From NCBI RefSeq assembly GCF_000368785.1, contig NZ_KB849688.1, positions 66,943 to 130,942 on the forward strand: a DNA stretch of 64,000 nucleotides. Direction: 5' to 3'. This DNA comes from Acinetobacter towneri DSM 14962 = CIP 107472. Its GTDB lineage: Bacteria; Pseudomonadota; Gammaproteobacteria; Pseudomonadales; Moraxellaceae. The notes beneath the pieces were generated by a model, which saw only the letters and a list, made by a program, of their open reading frames with translations, did not search any database and was not told the DNA's origin. Within the stretch, counting starts at the first letter, position 1; each line of letters starts with the position of its first letter. The position numbers and the translations under genes are program-made. Below are positions 19,091-29,253 of this stretch, piece after piece.

Positions 19091-21295
19091 ATGAATTCGA
19101 AACCCCGTCTTTCTACATATTGGGTCACCTGTGCAGATGGACTTGAAACCTTATTGCAAGAAGAAATGCAAGGTTTAGGTATTCAAAATATCGAACGTTT
19201 ACCGGGTCGTTTAATTTTCAAAGGCACACTCGAAAATGCCTACCGTGTCTGTATGTGGTCACGTTTAGCCTCACGTGTCCTTACACCAATTCACACACAC
19301 GAAATTGAATTTAGTCACGACGCGCGCGATGTAGCCGAAGAGCTTTATGAAGGTGCGCTGAGCTTTGACTGGTCACTGATTTTTGCGCCACAAAGTACTT
19401 TTGCAGTGCGTTTGCATATAGAGCGTGACATTAAAGTGAACAGCCAATTTGCGACCTTGCGCGTTAAAGATGGTGTGGTCGATTCATTTATGGATGCAGT
19501 GGGCAAACGTCCAAGCATTGACATCAAACAGCCTGAAATTACCTTATACGTGTTAGCAGGCAAAAAAGAACATACATACTGCCTCGATTTATCTGGCGAT
19601 TCCTTGCATAAACGCGGCTATCGTCGTTTTATGACCGATGCCCCAATTAAAGAAAACCTTGCCGCAGCGATTCTGCAAAAAGGTCAATTACAACAAATTC
19701 AACCCGACATTATTTTAGACCCAATGTGTGGTTCGGGCACGTTTATTATTGAAGCATTGATGATGCTGACTGACCGTGCACCGGGTTTGGTACGTCGTTT
19801 TGGTTTTAACGGTTGGCAAGGTCACGACCATGAATTGTGGATGAGCATTAAAGCAGAAGCGGCAGAACGCCATCAAACTGCATTACAACAACCATTGCCA
19901 AAATTTTATGCTTTCGATGCCGACTGGGAAGCAGTCAAAGCCACCAAGCAAAATATTATTGCAGCAGGTTTTGAAAGTCTGCTCGATCAGATTCAAATTG
20001 AAGAACGTACTTTGGCTGACTGGCCCGACTTTCAAGCCGAAGGTAAAAAGGCCTTTATTGTAACCAACCCACCTTATGGTGAGCGTTTGGGCGATAAAGC
20101 CTCGAACCGTGCCTTATATTTGGGTCTGTCTGCCCTCTTGCAAAAGCATTTCCCAAATCAAAAAGCAGCCGTCATTGCAGCCCAAGTTGAACAAGCCGAT
20201 GTGTTGGCTTTCAATGACCCGCAAATTTTACGTTTGATGAACGGTAAACTGCCAATTTATGTCCGTTTTGGTACGATCAAACCTGCAACATTCGCACGCC
20301 CATTCCTAGCAGATTGGCAACCGCAACAGTTTGAACCCATTGAAGGCGCAGAAGATTTCACCAACCGTTTGCAAAAAAACATGCAAAGCCTGAAAAAATG
20401 GGCGGTGAAAGAAAATGTGCATTGCCTGCGTTTATACGATGCGGACTTACCTGACTTTAATGTCGCAGTCGATTTATACGGCGACCGTTTGCACGTGCAG
20501 GAATATGCGCCGCCGAAAAAAATTGATCCTGAAAAAGCCAAAAAGCGTTTTAACCTTGCCTTACAAGCCATTCGTGCCGTGACAGGTTTAGGGCGTGATG
20601 CGGTATTTATTAAAACCCGTGCCCGTCAGGAAGGTAAAAACCAGTACACCAAACAAAGTACCGCCTCGAAGCGTTTTATTGTGCAAGAAGGTCAGGCTAA
20701 AATTTTGGTTAACCTCACCGACTACCTAGATACAGGCTTGTTCCTTGACCATCGTCAAATGCGTTTACGTATTGCCAAAGAAGCACGTGGCAAGCACTTC
20801 CTGAATTTATACAGTTATACCTCAACTGCAAGTTTACATGCCGCGCTTGGCGGTGCAGCAAGTACCACCAGCGTCGATTTATCCAATACTTATTTGAATT
20901 GGTCTAAAGAAAACTTTGTATTGAATGGTTTAACGGTAGACCATGCCGATGAACAACATCAATTCTTTGCCAGTGATTGTTTTGAATGGCTCAAAGAAGG
21001 TCATGAACAATATGATCTGATCTTTATTGACCCACCAACTTTCTCAAACTCTAAAAAGTTCTACGGAACATTTGACGTACAACGCGACCACGTTTCTTTA
21101 ATTAAGCGTGCCATGAACCGCTTAACCACAGGCGGAACGCTGTACTTCTCCAACAACTACCGTGGTTTTGAAATGGATGAAGAAATTGAAGCCATGTTTG
21201 ATGTGCAGGAAATTAGCCATGAAACTATTGGGCAAGATTTCAAACGCAACACCAAAATCCACCGTGCTTGGAAAATTCAGCACCCGCCTGTTTAA
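19091..21295 (+). CDS. rlmL: bifunctional 23S rRNA methyltransferase RlmKL
   Basis: A 734-residue fusion of two rRNA methyltransferases (m2G2445 and m7G2069 in E. coli numbering). It has an N-terminal THUMP region (about 1-160), an RlmL domain with DPMCGSGTFIIEAL and TNPPYGERLG, and a C-terminal RlmK domain (about 440-734) with FLNLYSYTSTASLHAA for SAM and IDPPTFSNSK as catalytic segment. The fusion and its length are normal for gammaproteobacteria. I start it at the ATG 19091 with GGAA eight bases upstream; an in-frame TTG at 19073 is an alternative without a clear site. A terminator follows directly. Confidence 0.95.
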   Translation: MNSKPRLSTYWVTCADGLETLLQEEMQGLGIQNIERLPGRLIFKGTLENAYRVCMWSRLASRVLTPIHTHEIEFSHDARDVAEELYEGALSFDWSLIFAPQSTFAVRLHIERDIKVNSQFATLRVKDGVVDSFMDAVGKRPSIDIKQPEITLYVLAGKKEHTYCLDLSGDSLHKRGYRRFMTDAPIKENLAAAILQKGQLQQIQPDIILDPMCGSGTFIIEALMMLTDRAPGLVRRFGFNGWQGHDHELWMSIKAEAAERHQTALQQPLPKFYAFDADWEAVKATKQNIIAAGFESLLDQIQIEERTLADWPDFQAEGKKAFIVTNPPYGERLGDKASNRALYLGLSALLQKHFPNQKAAVIAAQVEQADVLAFNDPQILRLMNGKLPIYVRFGTIKPATFARPFLADWQPQQFEPIEGAEDFTNRLQKNMQSLKKWAVKENVHCLRLYDADLPDFNVAVDLYGDRLHVQEYAPPKKIDPEKAKKRFNLALQAIRAVTGLGRDAVFIKTRARQEGKNQYTKQSTASKRFIVQEGQAKILVNLTDYLDTGLFLDHRQMRLRIAKEARGKHFLNLYSYTSTASLHAALGGAASTTSVDLSNTYLNWSKENFVLNGLTVDHADEQHQFFASDCFEWLKEGHEQYDLIFIDPPTFSNSKKFYGTFDVQRDHVSLIKRAMNRLTTGGTLYFSNNYRGFEMDEEIEAMFDVQEISHETIGQDFKRNTKIHRAWKIQHPPV

Positions 21296-21311
21296 ATAAA
21301 CGATATGGCAA

Positions 21312-21349
21312 TACAACAAAGCCTGTTCATTTGAACAGGCTTTGTTGTA
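21312..21349. terminator. bidirectional terminator between rlmKL and the YdgA-like gene
   Basis: An 18-bp stem, TACAACAAAGCCTGTTCA and its complement with a TT loop, between two converging genes. It is long and GC-poor at the base; the U richness is within the stem (TTTGTTGT). Confidence 0.8.
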
Positions 21350-21368
21350 TCGTAGATCAGTATCTAGA

Positions 21369-22652
21369 TTATTGACCAGTTAAAAACTTCTTTTCACCAT
21401 ATTGATAATGCATCGACAGTTTAAATTCATCACCATCACGTTGAATTTGCTGATTGCTTTGCATCGCACTGAGCATCTGTTCTAATTCTTGATCAGACAT
21501 GCTTTTACCCGCAGCATTCATATAATTATTCATAATAGTTTTGACTACTTGTTTGTTAAAACTCACATCGGTTTGCACTTCTAGCAAACTTGGGAACATT
21601 TTCGCTAAGCCTTCTACAGTGGTTTGATGCCCTGGCATCACTTTACCAACCAAATCTGCCCGAATACTGCCTGTGCCTAATTTCAACTGATTCTTCTTGG
21701 ATTCGAACTGAAAGCCCTCATTAATCACAGCCAACAAGGCTTGTTGTACATCTTTCTCAAAGTTTTCCGCTTCTAGGCATGAGTTGTTTTGTTTTTGCAC
21801 AATATCAAGAAACGTCTGCATTTTACTGCGCTGCAAGTTTTTAACATCCCAATTCACTTGCAGGTCTTGCATGGCAGGCACATTATTTAAACCTAACTCG
21901 GCAATTTTAAATTTCGATTGAATATCTACCGTGCGCTCATGCAGTTGAGTATCCATACGCCAACTGAAGTCTTTCATTTTGCCTGAACCCACTGCTTTTG
22001 GGTCTTGACGCTGCATTTCTGCAATACTGAATTGGAAATAGCCCGGCTCTAAAGACTGCACATTCAAAGCCTGATTGGTTTTAAACTGCATGCCTTTTAC
22101 TTGAAGATGTCCAAATTGATCCAGCACCGTCAATTGAGGCACATCAAAACTCATATTTACAATTTTCTGCTGCCCCTGACTTTGTTTCGCCTGAAACTCA
22201 ATCTGCATAGGAGAAAATTTAGCTTCAAGTCCTGCTTCTTTTTTCTCTATAGCAGGTATGCTCAATTTCGTGGTCGATACACCCAACCAATTCACTTGCG
22301 TTGTCACATTTAGAGGCTGCTGAAAGAACTCGGAAAATTGTCCCTGCCCTTGTTCCAGATTCATTTTAGAATCAATTTGGTAACCTTTCCATGTCCGCTG
22401 AATTTGATCTTGTCCGTGAAACACCAGTTTTTCTTTAGCATTACATGGGTCTGCAATAATGGTCATTTTCCATTTGGCAGTACCTGTTAAAGTCCCCATG
22501 TCGTAGTCCGTATATTGGACGCTCACATTGGGTACAGGATTTAAATTTTGTTGATAATGCTCACGCAGGCTCTTATCTGCATATAAATTTCCTGCAGTGA
22601 CAGCTCCTGCCAACACTGCAACCCCCATTCCACCCCATACTATTTTTGACAT
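21369..22652 (-). CDS. YdgA-like (DUF945) envelope protein
   Basis: A 427-residue protein with an N-terminal hydrophobic anchor (MSKIVWGGMGVAVLAGAVTA) followed by a long soluble part, the layout of the DUF945/YdgA family. Typical features are the opening YADKSLREHYQQNLN, a repeated beta-rich body with TDYDMGTLTGTAKW early on, and near the C-terminus a helical segment DQELEQMLSAM before GDEFKLSMHYQYGEKKFL. It is likely periplasmic, anchored in the inner membrane. The biochemical role of YdgA is not well established, so none is claimed. It is a monocistronic gene converging on rlmKL. Confidence 0.75.
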   Translation of the reverse strand: MSKIVWGGMGVAVLAGAVTAGNLYADKSLREHYQQNLNPVPNVSVQYTDYDMGTLTGTAKWKMTIIADPCNAKEKLVFHGQDQIQRTWKGYQIDSKMNLEQGQGQFSEFFQQPLNVTTQVNWLGVSTTKLSIPAIEKKEAGLEAKFSPMQIEFQAKQSQGQQKIVNMSFDVPQLTVLDQFGHLQVKGMQFKTNQALNVQSLEPGYFQFSIAEMQRQDPKAVGSGKMKDFSWRMDTQLHERTVDIQSKFKIAELGLNNVPAMQDLQVNWDVKNLQRSKMQTFLDIVQKQNNSCLEAENFEKDVQQALLAVINEGFQFESKKNQLKLGTGSIRADLVGKVMPGHQTTVEGLAKMFPSLLEVQTDVSFNKQVVKTIMNNYMNAAGKSMSDQELEQMLSAMQSNQQIQRDGDEFKLSMHYQYGEKKFLTGQ

Positions 22653-22825
22653 AGATTCTGCTCAGAATTTATCTATTCTTATTGAACAATAAATTATAAT
22701 TAATCTTCTTTAAAAAAGATAATTGTTTTGCAAATAAATCACTTAAATACAATATTCATCACAAAATATTAAAAATAGCTGTCATTTTTTACCAAAAATT
22801 TTACTTATGTGACCTAAATTGTCAG

Positions 22826-22854
22826 TCATAAAAAACCCAGCCGAAGCTGGGTTT
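22826..22854 (-). terminator. terminator of clpB
   Basis: AAACCCAGC-TTCG-GCTGGGTTT in the minus direction (UUCG tetraloop) followed by T runs, 27 bp past the clpB stop. Confidence 0.9.
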
Positions 22855-22880
22855 CTTAAAAGTTGCTTACACATAGCCAA

Positions 22881-25460
22881 TTAGCTGAGTTTCATTTTTT
22901 CAAACAGCAAATGACCATTTTCAGCTTTAATTAAAATCGTATCACCTGCAACAAAGTCACCTGCGAGGATTTTTTGCGCCAATGTGTTTTCCACTTGTTG
23001 CTGAATTGCACGTTTCAATGGACGCGCACCGTAGACTGGGTCAAAACCTGCTTCAATCAATTGATCAAATGCAGTATCGTCTATCGACAAGCTCAAGTCG
23101 CGTTCGCTTAAACGCGCACGTAAACGATCCAATTGAATATCGGCAATGCCACGAATTTGTGCTTTTTCCAGTGAATGGAACACCACCAACTCATCAATAC
23201 GGTTAATAAACTCAGGGCGGAAATGTTGTGAAACTGCGGCCATGACCACGGTACGCACTTCTTCACGTGTTGGATTGTCACCCAATTCACGTACTTCGTG
23301 TGAACCCAAGTTAGAAGTCATCACAATTACAGTGTTCTTAAAGTCCACCACGCGACCTTGCGAGTCGGTTAGGCGTCCATCATCCAACACCTGCAACAAG
23401 ATGTTAAATACGTCTGGATGGGCTTTTTCCACCTCATCAAACAGCACCACACTGTACGGTTTACGACGTACTGCTTCGGTTAATACACCACCTTCTTCAT
23501 AACCGACATAGCCTGGAGGCGCACCGACCAAACGGCTGACCGAGTGTTTTTCCATAAATTCAGACATATCAATCCGAATCATGGCGTCATCGCTGTCAAA
23601 CAAGAAGTTCGCTAACGCTTTGGTCAATTCTGTTTTACCTACCCCTGTTGGGCCAAGGAACAGGAACGAACCACTTGGACGGTTAGGATCAGACAAACCT
23701 GCGCGTGAACGACGTACCGCATTCGACACCGCCACCACAGCTTCATCTTGCCCCACCACACGGTTATGCAAGAAATCTTCCATGTGTAGCAATTTTTCAC
23801 GTTCACCCTGCAGCATTTTCGATACAGGAATGCCCGTTGCAGCACTCACGACTTCAGCAATTTCATTGTCCGTAACTTTGTTACGCAATAATTTTGGTTC
23901 TTCTTTCTCTTCAACCAACTCATCTTGTGCCAGTTGTTTTTCCAACTCAGGAATCACACCGTATTGTAAACGTGACATTTCCGCCAAGTCATTTTCACGC
24001 TGCGCTTTTTGCAATGCCATACGTGCCTGATCAAGCTGAGTCTGAATTTGCTTAGTGCCTTCAACCAAGGTTTTTTCCGCTTTCCAAACTTCTTCCAAAT
24101 CATTGTATTCATTTTGAACTTCAATAATTTGTTTTTCCAGATGTGCAACTTCAGCACGGCTGCCTGCATCTTCATCTTTCTTCACGGCTTCAAGTTGCAG
24201 TTTTAATTGAATTAAACGGCGCTCTAATTTATCTAAGGCTTCAGGCTTAGAATCTAGCTCCATTTTAATCCGTGACGCTGCCTCATCCACCAAATCAATT
24301 GCCTTGTCGGGAAGTTGACGGTCAGTGATATAACGGTGCGACATTTTAGCGGCGGCAATAATCGCCGAATCTAAAATTTTAACCCCGTGGTGCACTTCGT
24401 AGCGTTCTTTCAGACCTCGTAAAATTGCAATGGTGTCTTCTACACTTGGCTCATCAACCAATACTTTTTGGAAACGACGCTCTAAAGCTGCATCTTTTTC
24501 AATATATTGACGATACTCATCTAAAGTGGTTGCACCCACACAGCGCAATTCGCCACGCGCCAATGCAGGTTTCAACATATTGCCTGCATCCATGGCACCA
24601 TCGCCTTTACCTGCACCCACAAGTGTGTGTAATTCATCAATAAATAAGATGACTTCCCCTTCTTGTTTCGCCAAGTCTTTTAAGACCGCTTTTAGGCGTT
24701 CTTCAAACTCACCGCGATATTTCGCACCTGCCAACAATGAGCCCAAATCTAAAGATAAAACACGTTTACCTTTTAAACTTTCAGGCACTTCACCATTCAC
24801 AATACGCTGCGCCAAACCTTCAACAATCGCAGTTTTACCCACACCAGGTTCACCAATGAGTACTGGGTTGTTTTTGGTACGGCGTGACAACACCTGAACG
24901 GTACGGCGGATTTCATCATCACGACCAATTACAGGGTCTAGCTTGCCCGCCAACGCACGTTCAGTTAAGTCGATGGTATATTTATTGAGTGAGTCACGTT
25001 GATCTTCGTGATTATTGCTCATGACTTTTTCATCCCCTCTAATTTTGTCAATCACGCTACGCAAACTATCTGAGGTCACGCCTACACTGTTCAGTAGTGT
25101 TTTGGTCGCGCCCACTTCGGTCAAACCCAGCATCAACCAATCGGTCGATAAAAACTCATCACCTGCTTTTTGGGCAAAACTGTCAGCCAAATTCAAGGCT
25201 TTAACCGCATCTGGACTTAAGTTGATATCGCCTGTTGGATTGGCCAAAGTCGGTGCATCAGCAATCGCTTGCTGTAATTTGCTTTGCAAATCACGTAGGT
25301 TTGCGCCTGCTTGTTGTAATAAACTGACATTGGAAGCTTCTTCGAGCAAAGTCGCCAATAAGTGAATGCCTTCAATGGCAGTATGATCTTTCCCTATCGC
25401 AAGAGATTGGGCATCGGATAAAGCTTGCTGTAGTCGGTTGGTAAACTTTTCAAAACGCAT
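22881..25460 (-). CDS. clpB: ATP-dependent disaggregase ClpB
   Basis: An 859-residue Hsp100 chaperone that, with DnaK, extracts proteins from aggregates. The domains are in order: an N-terminal Clp repeat domain (about 1-145), NBD1 with Walker [10 protein letters not shown] and Walker [12 protein letters not shown], a coiled-coil middle domain (about 410-520, rich in K/E/L/Q), and NBD2 with Walker [10 protein letters not shown] and Walker [17 protein letters not shown], ending in a small C-domain ([15 protein letters not shown]). The length is normal for ClpB. The presence of the middle domain distinguishes it from ClpA. A GTGAGGAATAACAAGA site precedes the ATG, and a sigma-32-like promoter lies at 25500-25527. 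Confidence 0.98.
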   Translation of the reverse strand: MRFEKFTNRLQQALSDAQSLAIGKDHTAIEGIHLLATLLEEASNVSLLQQAGANLRDLQSKLQQAIADAPTLANPTGDINLSPDAVKALNLADSFAQKAGDEFLSTDWLMLGLTEVGATKTLLNSVGVTSDSLRSVIDKIRGDEKVMSNNHEDQRDSLNKYTIDLTERALAGKLDPVIGRDDEIRRTVQVLSRRTKNNPVLIGEPGVGKTAIVEGLAQRIVNGEVPESLKGKRVLSLDLGSLLAGAKYRGEFEERLKAVLKDLAKQEGEVILFIDELHTLVGAGKGDGAMDAGNMLKPALARGELRCVGATTLDEYRQYIEKDAALERRFQKVLVDEPSVEDTIAILRGLKERYEVHHGVKILDSAIIAAAKMSHRYITDRQLPDKAIDLVDEAASRIKMELDSKPEALDKLERRLIQLKLQLEAVKKDEDAGSRAEVAHLEKQIIEVQNEYNDLEEVWKAEKTLVEGTKQIQTQLDQARMALQKAQRENDLAEMSRLQYGVIPELEKQLAQDELVEEKEEPKLLRNKVTDNEIAEVVSAATGIPVSKMLQGEREKLLHMEDFLHNRVVGQDEAVVAVSNAVRRSRAGLSDPNRPSGSFLFLGPTGVGKTELTKALANFLFDSDDAMIRIDMSEFMEKHSVSRLVGAPPGYVGYEEGGVLTEAVRRKPYSVVLFDEVEKAHPDVFNILLQVLDDGRLTDSQGRVVDFKNTVIVMTSNLGSHEVRELGDNPTREEVRTVVMAAVSQHFRPEFINRIDELVVFHSLEKAQIRGIADIQLDRLRARLSERDLSLSIDDTAFDQLIEAGFDPVYGARPLKRAIQQQVENTLAQKILAGDFVAGDTILIKAENGHLLFEKMKLS

Positions 25461-25499
25461 TCTTGTTATTCCTCACAACAAATTGTGTACTTGATGGAT

Positions 25500-25527
25500 A
25501 TATGGGAACGCAGGCGTAAATTTCAAT
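25500..25527 (-). promoter_or_regulatory. sigma-32 (RpoH) type promoter of clpB
   Basis: On the minus strand, ATTGAAA (25527-25521) is followed after 13 bp by TCCCATAT (25507-25500). This closely matches the heat-shock consensus CTTGAAA-N13-15-CCCCATNT. It lies about 40 bp upstream of the clpB start, the expected place for a chaperone gene. Confidence 0.8.
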
Positions 25528-25720
25528 TAAATTTTTTATATATTTTTCAAAATCTTAATTAAAATTAACAGATAGATTTCAGTAATAATATTGGACTGAT
25601 TAAAGTAAATTTCAAGTTTAGTCTGGTAATTTTTTATTTTAGTTGAGTCATTGACATACACTTGCATATCAATCAATTAAAGGCTTTTGATTGTTATTTA
25701 TGCCATTTGAAATATTTAGT

Positions 25721-25753
25721 TACAATGATTGGCAAAATATACCAACCATTGTA
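25721..25753 (-). terminator. stem-loop after the OsmC-family gene
   Basis: A 12-bp stem in the minus-strand transcript (TACAATGGTTGG with CCAATCATTGTA, one G-U pair, nine-base loop) 18 bp past the stop. The bases after it are not a U run, so it may be a protective 3' hairpin rather than an intrinsic terminator. Confidence 0.45.
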
Positions 25754-25771
25754 TGACCTATCAGTCAAAGC

Positions 25772-26194
25772 TTAATCTTGTTCAATAATTTCAAAATCAT
25801 GGCTAATTTCGACGCCACCATCAGATAGCATTTTACTGGCAGAACAGTACTTTTCTGCTGAAAGTTCAACCGCCTTCGCAACCTGCTTTTCCTTGACAGC
25901 CTTGCCTTTGACCACAAAATGCAAATGAATTTTGGTGAACACGGCAGGGATGCTATCGGCACGTTCTGCTTTTAACTGACATTCAACATGCGTCACTTCT
26001 TGGCGTGATTTCTTTAAAATAGTCACAATATCGAATGAAGCACAACCACCAAGTCCCATTAAGATTAACTCCATAGGACGTGGACCACGGTTTTCACCAC
26101 CATATTCTGCGGATCCATCCATCACTACAGAATGACCACTTTCTGATTTGGCTTCAAAAGCAACGTTCTCTAACCACTGAACACTTGTTTGCAT
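25772..26194 (-). CDS. OsmC-family protein (YhfA-like)
   Basis: A 140-residue OsmC/Ohr-fold protein. The two family cysteines are visible: C51 in GLGGCASFDIVTIL, at the start of the central helix, and C117 in SAEKYCSASKML. In Ohr/OsmC these form the peroxide-reducing pair; in YhfA-type members the activity is not proven. PRPMELILMGLGGC and the ending SHDFEIIEQ are typical of the YhfA subgroup. It is cytosolic and has no signal peptide. It is divergent from the Crp/Vfr regulator with 148 bp between, an arrangement resembling the yhfA-crp pair of E. coli. Confidence 0.85.
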   Translation of the reverse strand: MQTSVQWLENVAFEAKSESGHSVVMDGSAEYGGENRGPRPMELILMGLGGCASFDIVTILKKSRQEVTHVECQLKAERADSIPAVFTKIHLHFVVKGKAVKEKQVAKAVELSAEKYCSASKMLSDGGVEISHDFEIIEQD

Positions 26195-26342
26195 TGCAAC
26201 TACCTAAAAAAAACTATAAATTGACACGGGTATTTGTACACTAACATAACTTGAGTTGATAAGGAATTTCATCTCTACTGTGTGACAAGTTCAGACTAGG
26301 TCTTGTGCGATCTATTATTTATCCATTTTCGGAACCGTTAGC

Positions 26343-27047
26343 ATGACTTCAAACTTTTCACAGCTGAGCACTGATGCATTGTCCCCTGGACAACTGCCTG
26401 ACTCAGTCAAAGCATTATTAAAACGTGCATACATCAACCGTTATCCAAAACGGACAACTATTGTTGATGCAGGGACTGAATCTAAATCGTTATATTTGAT
26501 TTTAAAAGGTTCAGTATCAATTATTCTTCGCGAAGATGATGATCGCGAAATTGTTGTGGCATATTTGAATCCAGGCGACTTTTTTGGGGAAATGGGTCTG
26601 TTTGAATCGAATCCACAACGTACTGCAGAAGTTCGTACTCGTGATGTCTGTGAAATTGCAGAAATTACTTATGAAAACTTCCACGAACTCAGCAAACAAT
26701 ATCCTGACTTAAGCTATGCCGTTTTTGCACAGCTGGTACGTCGTTTAAAAAATACTACACGTAAGGTAACTGACCTTGCCTTTATAGATGTGTCTGGTCG
26801 TATTGCACGTTGCTTGATTGATCTTTCTGCGCAACCAGAAGCCATGATTTTGCCAAACGGTCGTCAAATTCGTATTACACGCCAAGAAATTGGTCGTATT
26901 GTCGGCTGTTCACGTGAAATGGTCGGGCGTGTTCTAAAAACACTTGAAGAACAAGGCATGATTGAAACTGATGGTAAAGCCATTCTGATTTTTGATGCTT
27001 CTTTGGAGCAAAATGAATCCACTGATGGCAACTTTGATGACGAGTAA
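26343..27047 (+). CDS. vfr: cAMP-dependent transcription regulator (CRP/Vfr family)
   Basis: A 234-residue CRP-family regulator. The N-terminal cyclic-nucleotide domain has the phosphate-binding cassette FFGEMGLF (Gly-Glu at 82-83) and QRTAEVR with Arg93 and Thr94 in the ligand positions. The long dimer helix runs about 125-150. The C-terminal helix-turn-helix reads ITRQEIGRIVGCSREMVGRV; its R-E-x-x-x-R recognition helix corresponds to the E. coli CRP residues reading TGTGA, so a CRP-like site is expected. An N-terminal extension of about 20 residues and an acidic C-terminal tail (ESTDGNFDDE) exceed E. coli CRP. The upstream region holds a TGTGA at 26281-26285, a possible half site. Confidence 0.9.
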   Translation: MTSNFSQLSTDALSPGQLPDSVKALLKRAYINRYPKRTTIVDAGTESKSLYLILKGSVSIILREDDDREIVVAYLNPGDFFGEMGLFESNPQRTAEVRTRDVCEIAEITYENFHELSKQYPDLSYAVFAQLVRRLKNTTRKVTDLAFIDVSGRIARCLIDLSAQPEAMILPNGRQIRITRQEIGRIVGCSREMVGRVLKTLEEQGMIETDGKAILIFDASLEQNESTDGNFDDE

Positions 27048-27065
27048 ACCATCTATATGCTCATT

Positions 27066-27095
27066 AAAAAAGCAAATCTTCGGATTTGCTTTTTT
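27066..27095. terminator. terminator of the crp/vfr gene
   Basis: AGCAAATC-TTCG-GATTTGCT flanked by A and T runs, 18 bp after the stop. It is a canonical UUCG-loop terminator that could act in both directions. Confidence 0.93.
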
Positions 27096-27251
27096 ATTAC
27101 CAGCTGTTAACTTTTTACCATTTTCAATTATCAAAATACCATTATTGCTGTCACTACAATGAAGTAGCAATTTTCGCAGCCACAAGTGGCGCAAAATGGT
27201 TTCAGCTCTTGTAACATCAATATATACATATAATCTTGAGCGAGAGACAAT

Positions 27252-28301
27252 ATGCAATTTAAACCATTGGCAAAAACAGGCATTCTAGTTCCAGAAATCT
27301 GTTTAGGCACCATGACATTTGGTGAACAAAATACCCAGCAAGAAGCCTTTCAACAACTCGATTATGCGCTAGAACGAGGCTTATATTTTTGGGATACCGC
27401 AGAAATGTATCCCGTACCACCAAAAGTAGAAACTCAAGGTGCAACCGAAACCATGATTGGCAATTGGTTACAGCAACGTGGCGGACGTGACAAATTATTT
27501 TTAGCCTCTAAAATTGCAGGCCCTTCGCAAGGCGGCAGTCATATTCGAGACGGCAAAACCCGCTTTAACGCAGAGGATATTCATTCTGCACTGGATGGCA
27601 ATTTAAAACGCCTGCAAACCGACTATATCGACTTATACCAACTGCACTGGCCACAACGCCCAACCAACTTTTTTGGCAAACTTGGTTATGGCAACCAAGA
27701 AGCACAAAATACGCAAGAAGTAACCGACCTTGCTGAAACCTTAACCGCATTGCAACAAGAAATTCAAAAAGGACGGATTCGCTATATTGGGCTGTCGAAT
27801 GAAACCCCGTGGGGCACCATGAAGTTTTTACACTTGGCAGAACAGTTAGGATTAAGCAAATTTGTTAGCGTACAAAATCCGTATAACCTGCTGAATCGTA
27901 CTTATGAAATTGGTATGTCTGAAATTGCCCATTATGAAGGTGTTGGACTACTCGCCTACTCACCTTTGGCTTTTGGTTATTTAACTGGTAAATTCCGTCA
28001 TGGCGCACGCCCTGCCAATGCACGTGTCACGCTATATTCACGTTTTAGCCGTTACAGTAATCCACAAAGCGAATGGGCAACCGAGCAATACGCCCAACTT
28101 GCAGAACAACACGGCTTGAGTTTGACGCAACTGGCGCTGGCATTTATCAAGCAGCAATTTTTTGTGACAAGTACCATTATTGGCGCGACGAATATGGCGC
28201 AACTCAAAGAAAATATTGATGCCTTTGACATCACCTTATCAGATGAAATTTTACAAGGCATTGAAGCCATTCATCGTCAACAACCCAATCCAGCGCCCTA
28301 A
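27252..28301 (+). CDS. aldo/keto reductase (Tas-like)
   Basis: A 349-residue NADPH-dependent oxidoreductase of the aldo/keto reductase fold. It opens FKPLAKTGILVPEICLGTMTFGEQN and carries the catalytic tetrad in FWDTAEMYPVPP (Asp, Tyr), LASKIAG (Lys) and YQLHWPQRP (His); the NADP loop is IIGATNMAQLKENI near the end. The sequence RTYEIGMSEIAHYEGVGLLAYSPLAFGYLTGK is the usual KR/Tas subgroup signature. The physiological substrate is unknown; E. coli Tas can suppress a tyrosine auxotrophy, but this is not evidence here. A GCGAGAGA site is just before the start. It stands alone with terminators on both sides. Confidence 0.88.
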   Translation: MQFKPLAKTGILVPEICLGTMTFGEQNTQQEAFQQLDYALERGLYFWDTAEMYPVPPKVETQGATETMIGNWLQQRGGRDKLFLASKIAGPSQGGSHIRDGKTRFNAEDIHSALDGNLKRLQTDYIDLYQLHWPQRPTNFFGKLGYGNQEAQNTQEVTDLAETLTALQQEIQKGRIRYIGLSNETPWGTMKFLHLAEQLGLSKFVSVQNPYNLLNRTYEIGMSEIAHYEGVGLLAYSPLAFGYLTGKFRHGARPANARVTLYSRFSRYSNPQSEWATEQYAQLAEQHGLSLTQLALAFIKQQFFVTSTIIGATNMAQLKENIDAFDITLSDEILQGIEAIHRQQPNPAP

Positions 28302-28395
28302 TTTTATTTTAAGCACTGCTTTAAAATGAAATTAAAAATATGAACTCAGCAATAACTCATCATTTTTATGCTGTTTAAAGTCAAAAAGTCTTCAT

Positions 28396-28432
28396 AAAAA
28401 AAGATGCGCATAAAACCATGCGCATCTTTTTT
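28396..28432. terminator. bidirectional terminator between the aldo/keto reductase and M48 genes
   Basis: AAAAAAGATGCGCAT-AAAACC-ATGCGCATCTTTTTT sits between converging genes with A and T runs on either side. Confidence 0.93.
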
Positions 28433-28470
28433 GTGTTTTATCTTAACCAGTTGAACTGGCTGAGGTCATC

Positions 28471-29253
28471 TTAACGACGACTTTGGTTATATAGCGCTTG
28501 TGCTGCTGGCAAGTTTTTACGCATTGCTTCAATACGCTGACTGTTCGATGGGTGAGTCGATAAGAAGGACGCACCGCCGCCACCTTCAAGCTTGTTCATT
28601 TTTTCCCAAAGGGTAATTGCAGCTTGTGGGTTATAACCTGCACGCGCCATCAGCATTAAACCACCCTGATCGGCACGACTTTCCAAATTACGTGAATATG
28701 GCAAGCCAATCCCAATTTGGGTACCCAATTGCGCTGCTGCTGCACCCAATTGACCAACGTTATTGCCTGCCGCACTTAAACCTACGTTCAAGGCAATATT
28801 GGTTAAAGCCTGTGCACCAATTTTACTTTTCGCGTGTTCTTCTAAAGCATGCACCATTTCATGCCCCATAATTGCGGCAATTTCAGCATCAGTTAAATTC
28901 AGTTTATTCACAATACCAGTGTAGAACACCACTTTACCACCAGGTGCGACAAAAGCATTGACTTGATCAGACTTAAGTACCGCCAATTGCCACTGGAAAG
29001 GCTGACCTGTTTGGTTCATTTGATTGGCATGTGGAATCAAACGCTGAAACACAGTATTGATACGTTTATACGTGGTGGAGCTTGTGTCTAACTGATTTTT
29101 ATTGCGTGCGTCTTGCACCATTTCATTATAGCTTTTGGTAGCAGTTGCATTTAAGGTCGCAGTATCTGCACCCGCCATGTCTGCAACAGTCGTACACCCT
29201 GAAACTGTGATTGCGCCTGCGGCACATAAACTTAACATCAGTTTTTTGTTCAT
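28471..29253 (-). CDS. M48-family metalloprotease, lipoprotein (LoiP-like)
   Basis: A 260-residue lipoprotein peptidase. The signal peptide MNKKLMLSLCAAGAITVSGC ends at lipidated Cys20, so the mature protein is membrane-anchored in the periplasm. The zinc site is HEMVHALEEH (His131, Glu132, His135) and the third ligand is the Glu in NLESRADQGG. It resembles the LoiP/YggG and BepA-type outer-membrane proteases of E. coli, which degrade misfolded envelope proteins. The ATG at 29253 has GGAG about ten bases upstream and precedes a proper signal; an in-frame start 42 bp earlier gives no signal at the N-terminus and is rejected. Confidence 0.92.
   Translation of the reverse strand: MNKKLMLSLCAAGAITVSGCTTVADMAGADTATLNATATKSYNEMVQDARNKNQLDTSSTTYKRINTVFQRLIPHANQMNQTGQPFQWQLAVLKSDQVNAFVAPGGKVVFYTGIVNKLNLTDAEIAAIMGHEMVHALEEHAKSKIGAQALTNIALNVGLSAAGNNVGQLGAAAAQLGTQIGIGLPYSRNLESRADQGGLMLMARAGYNPQAAITLWEKMNKLEGGGGASFLSTHPSNSQRIEAMRKNLPAAQALYNQSRR

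Larger units (their letters stand above)
25461..25771. other. 311-bp intergenic region upstream of clpB
   Basis: It contains the clpB heat-shock promoter at its left end and the 3' stem-loop of the OsmC gene (25721-25753) at its right end. Between them is AT-rich DNA with one short inverted repeat (CAATCAA-N10-TTGATTG, 25670-25693). No coding signal is visible. Confidence 0.5.

Noticed and set aside
26221..26247. crp/vfr promoter TTGACA with TAACAT
   Set aside because: The -35 is perfect but the spacer is only 15 bp and the -10 is poor, so I did not list it as a feature.
26281..26302. CRP autoregulation site upstream of crp/vfr
   Set aside because: Only one half (TGTGA) matches; the second half reads CAGAC rather than TCACA.
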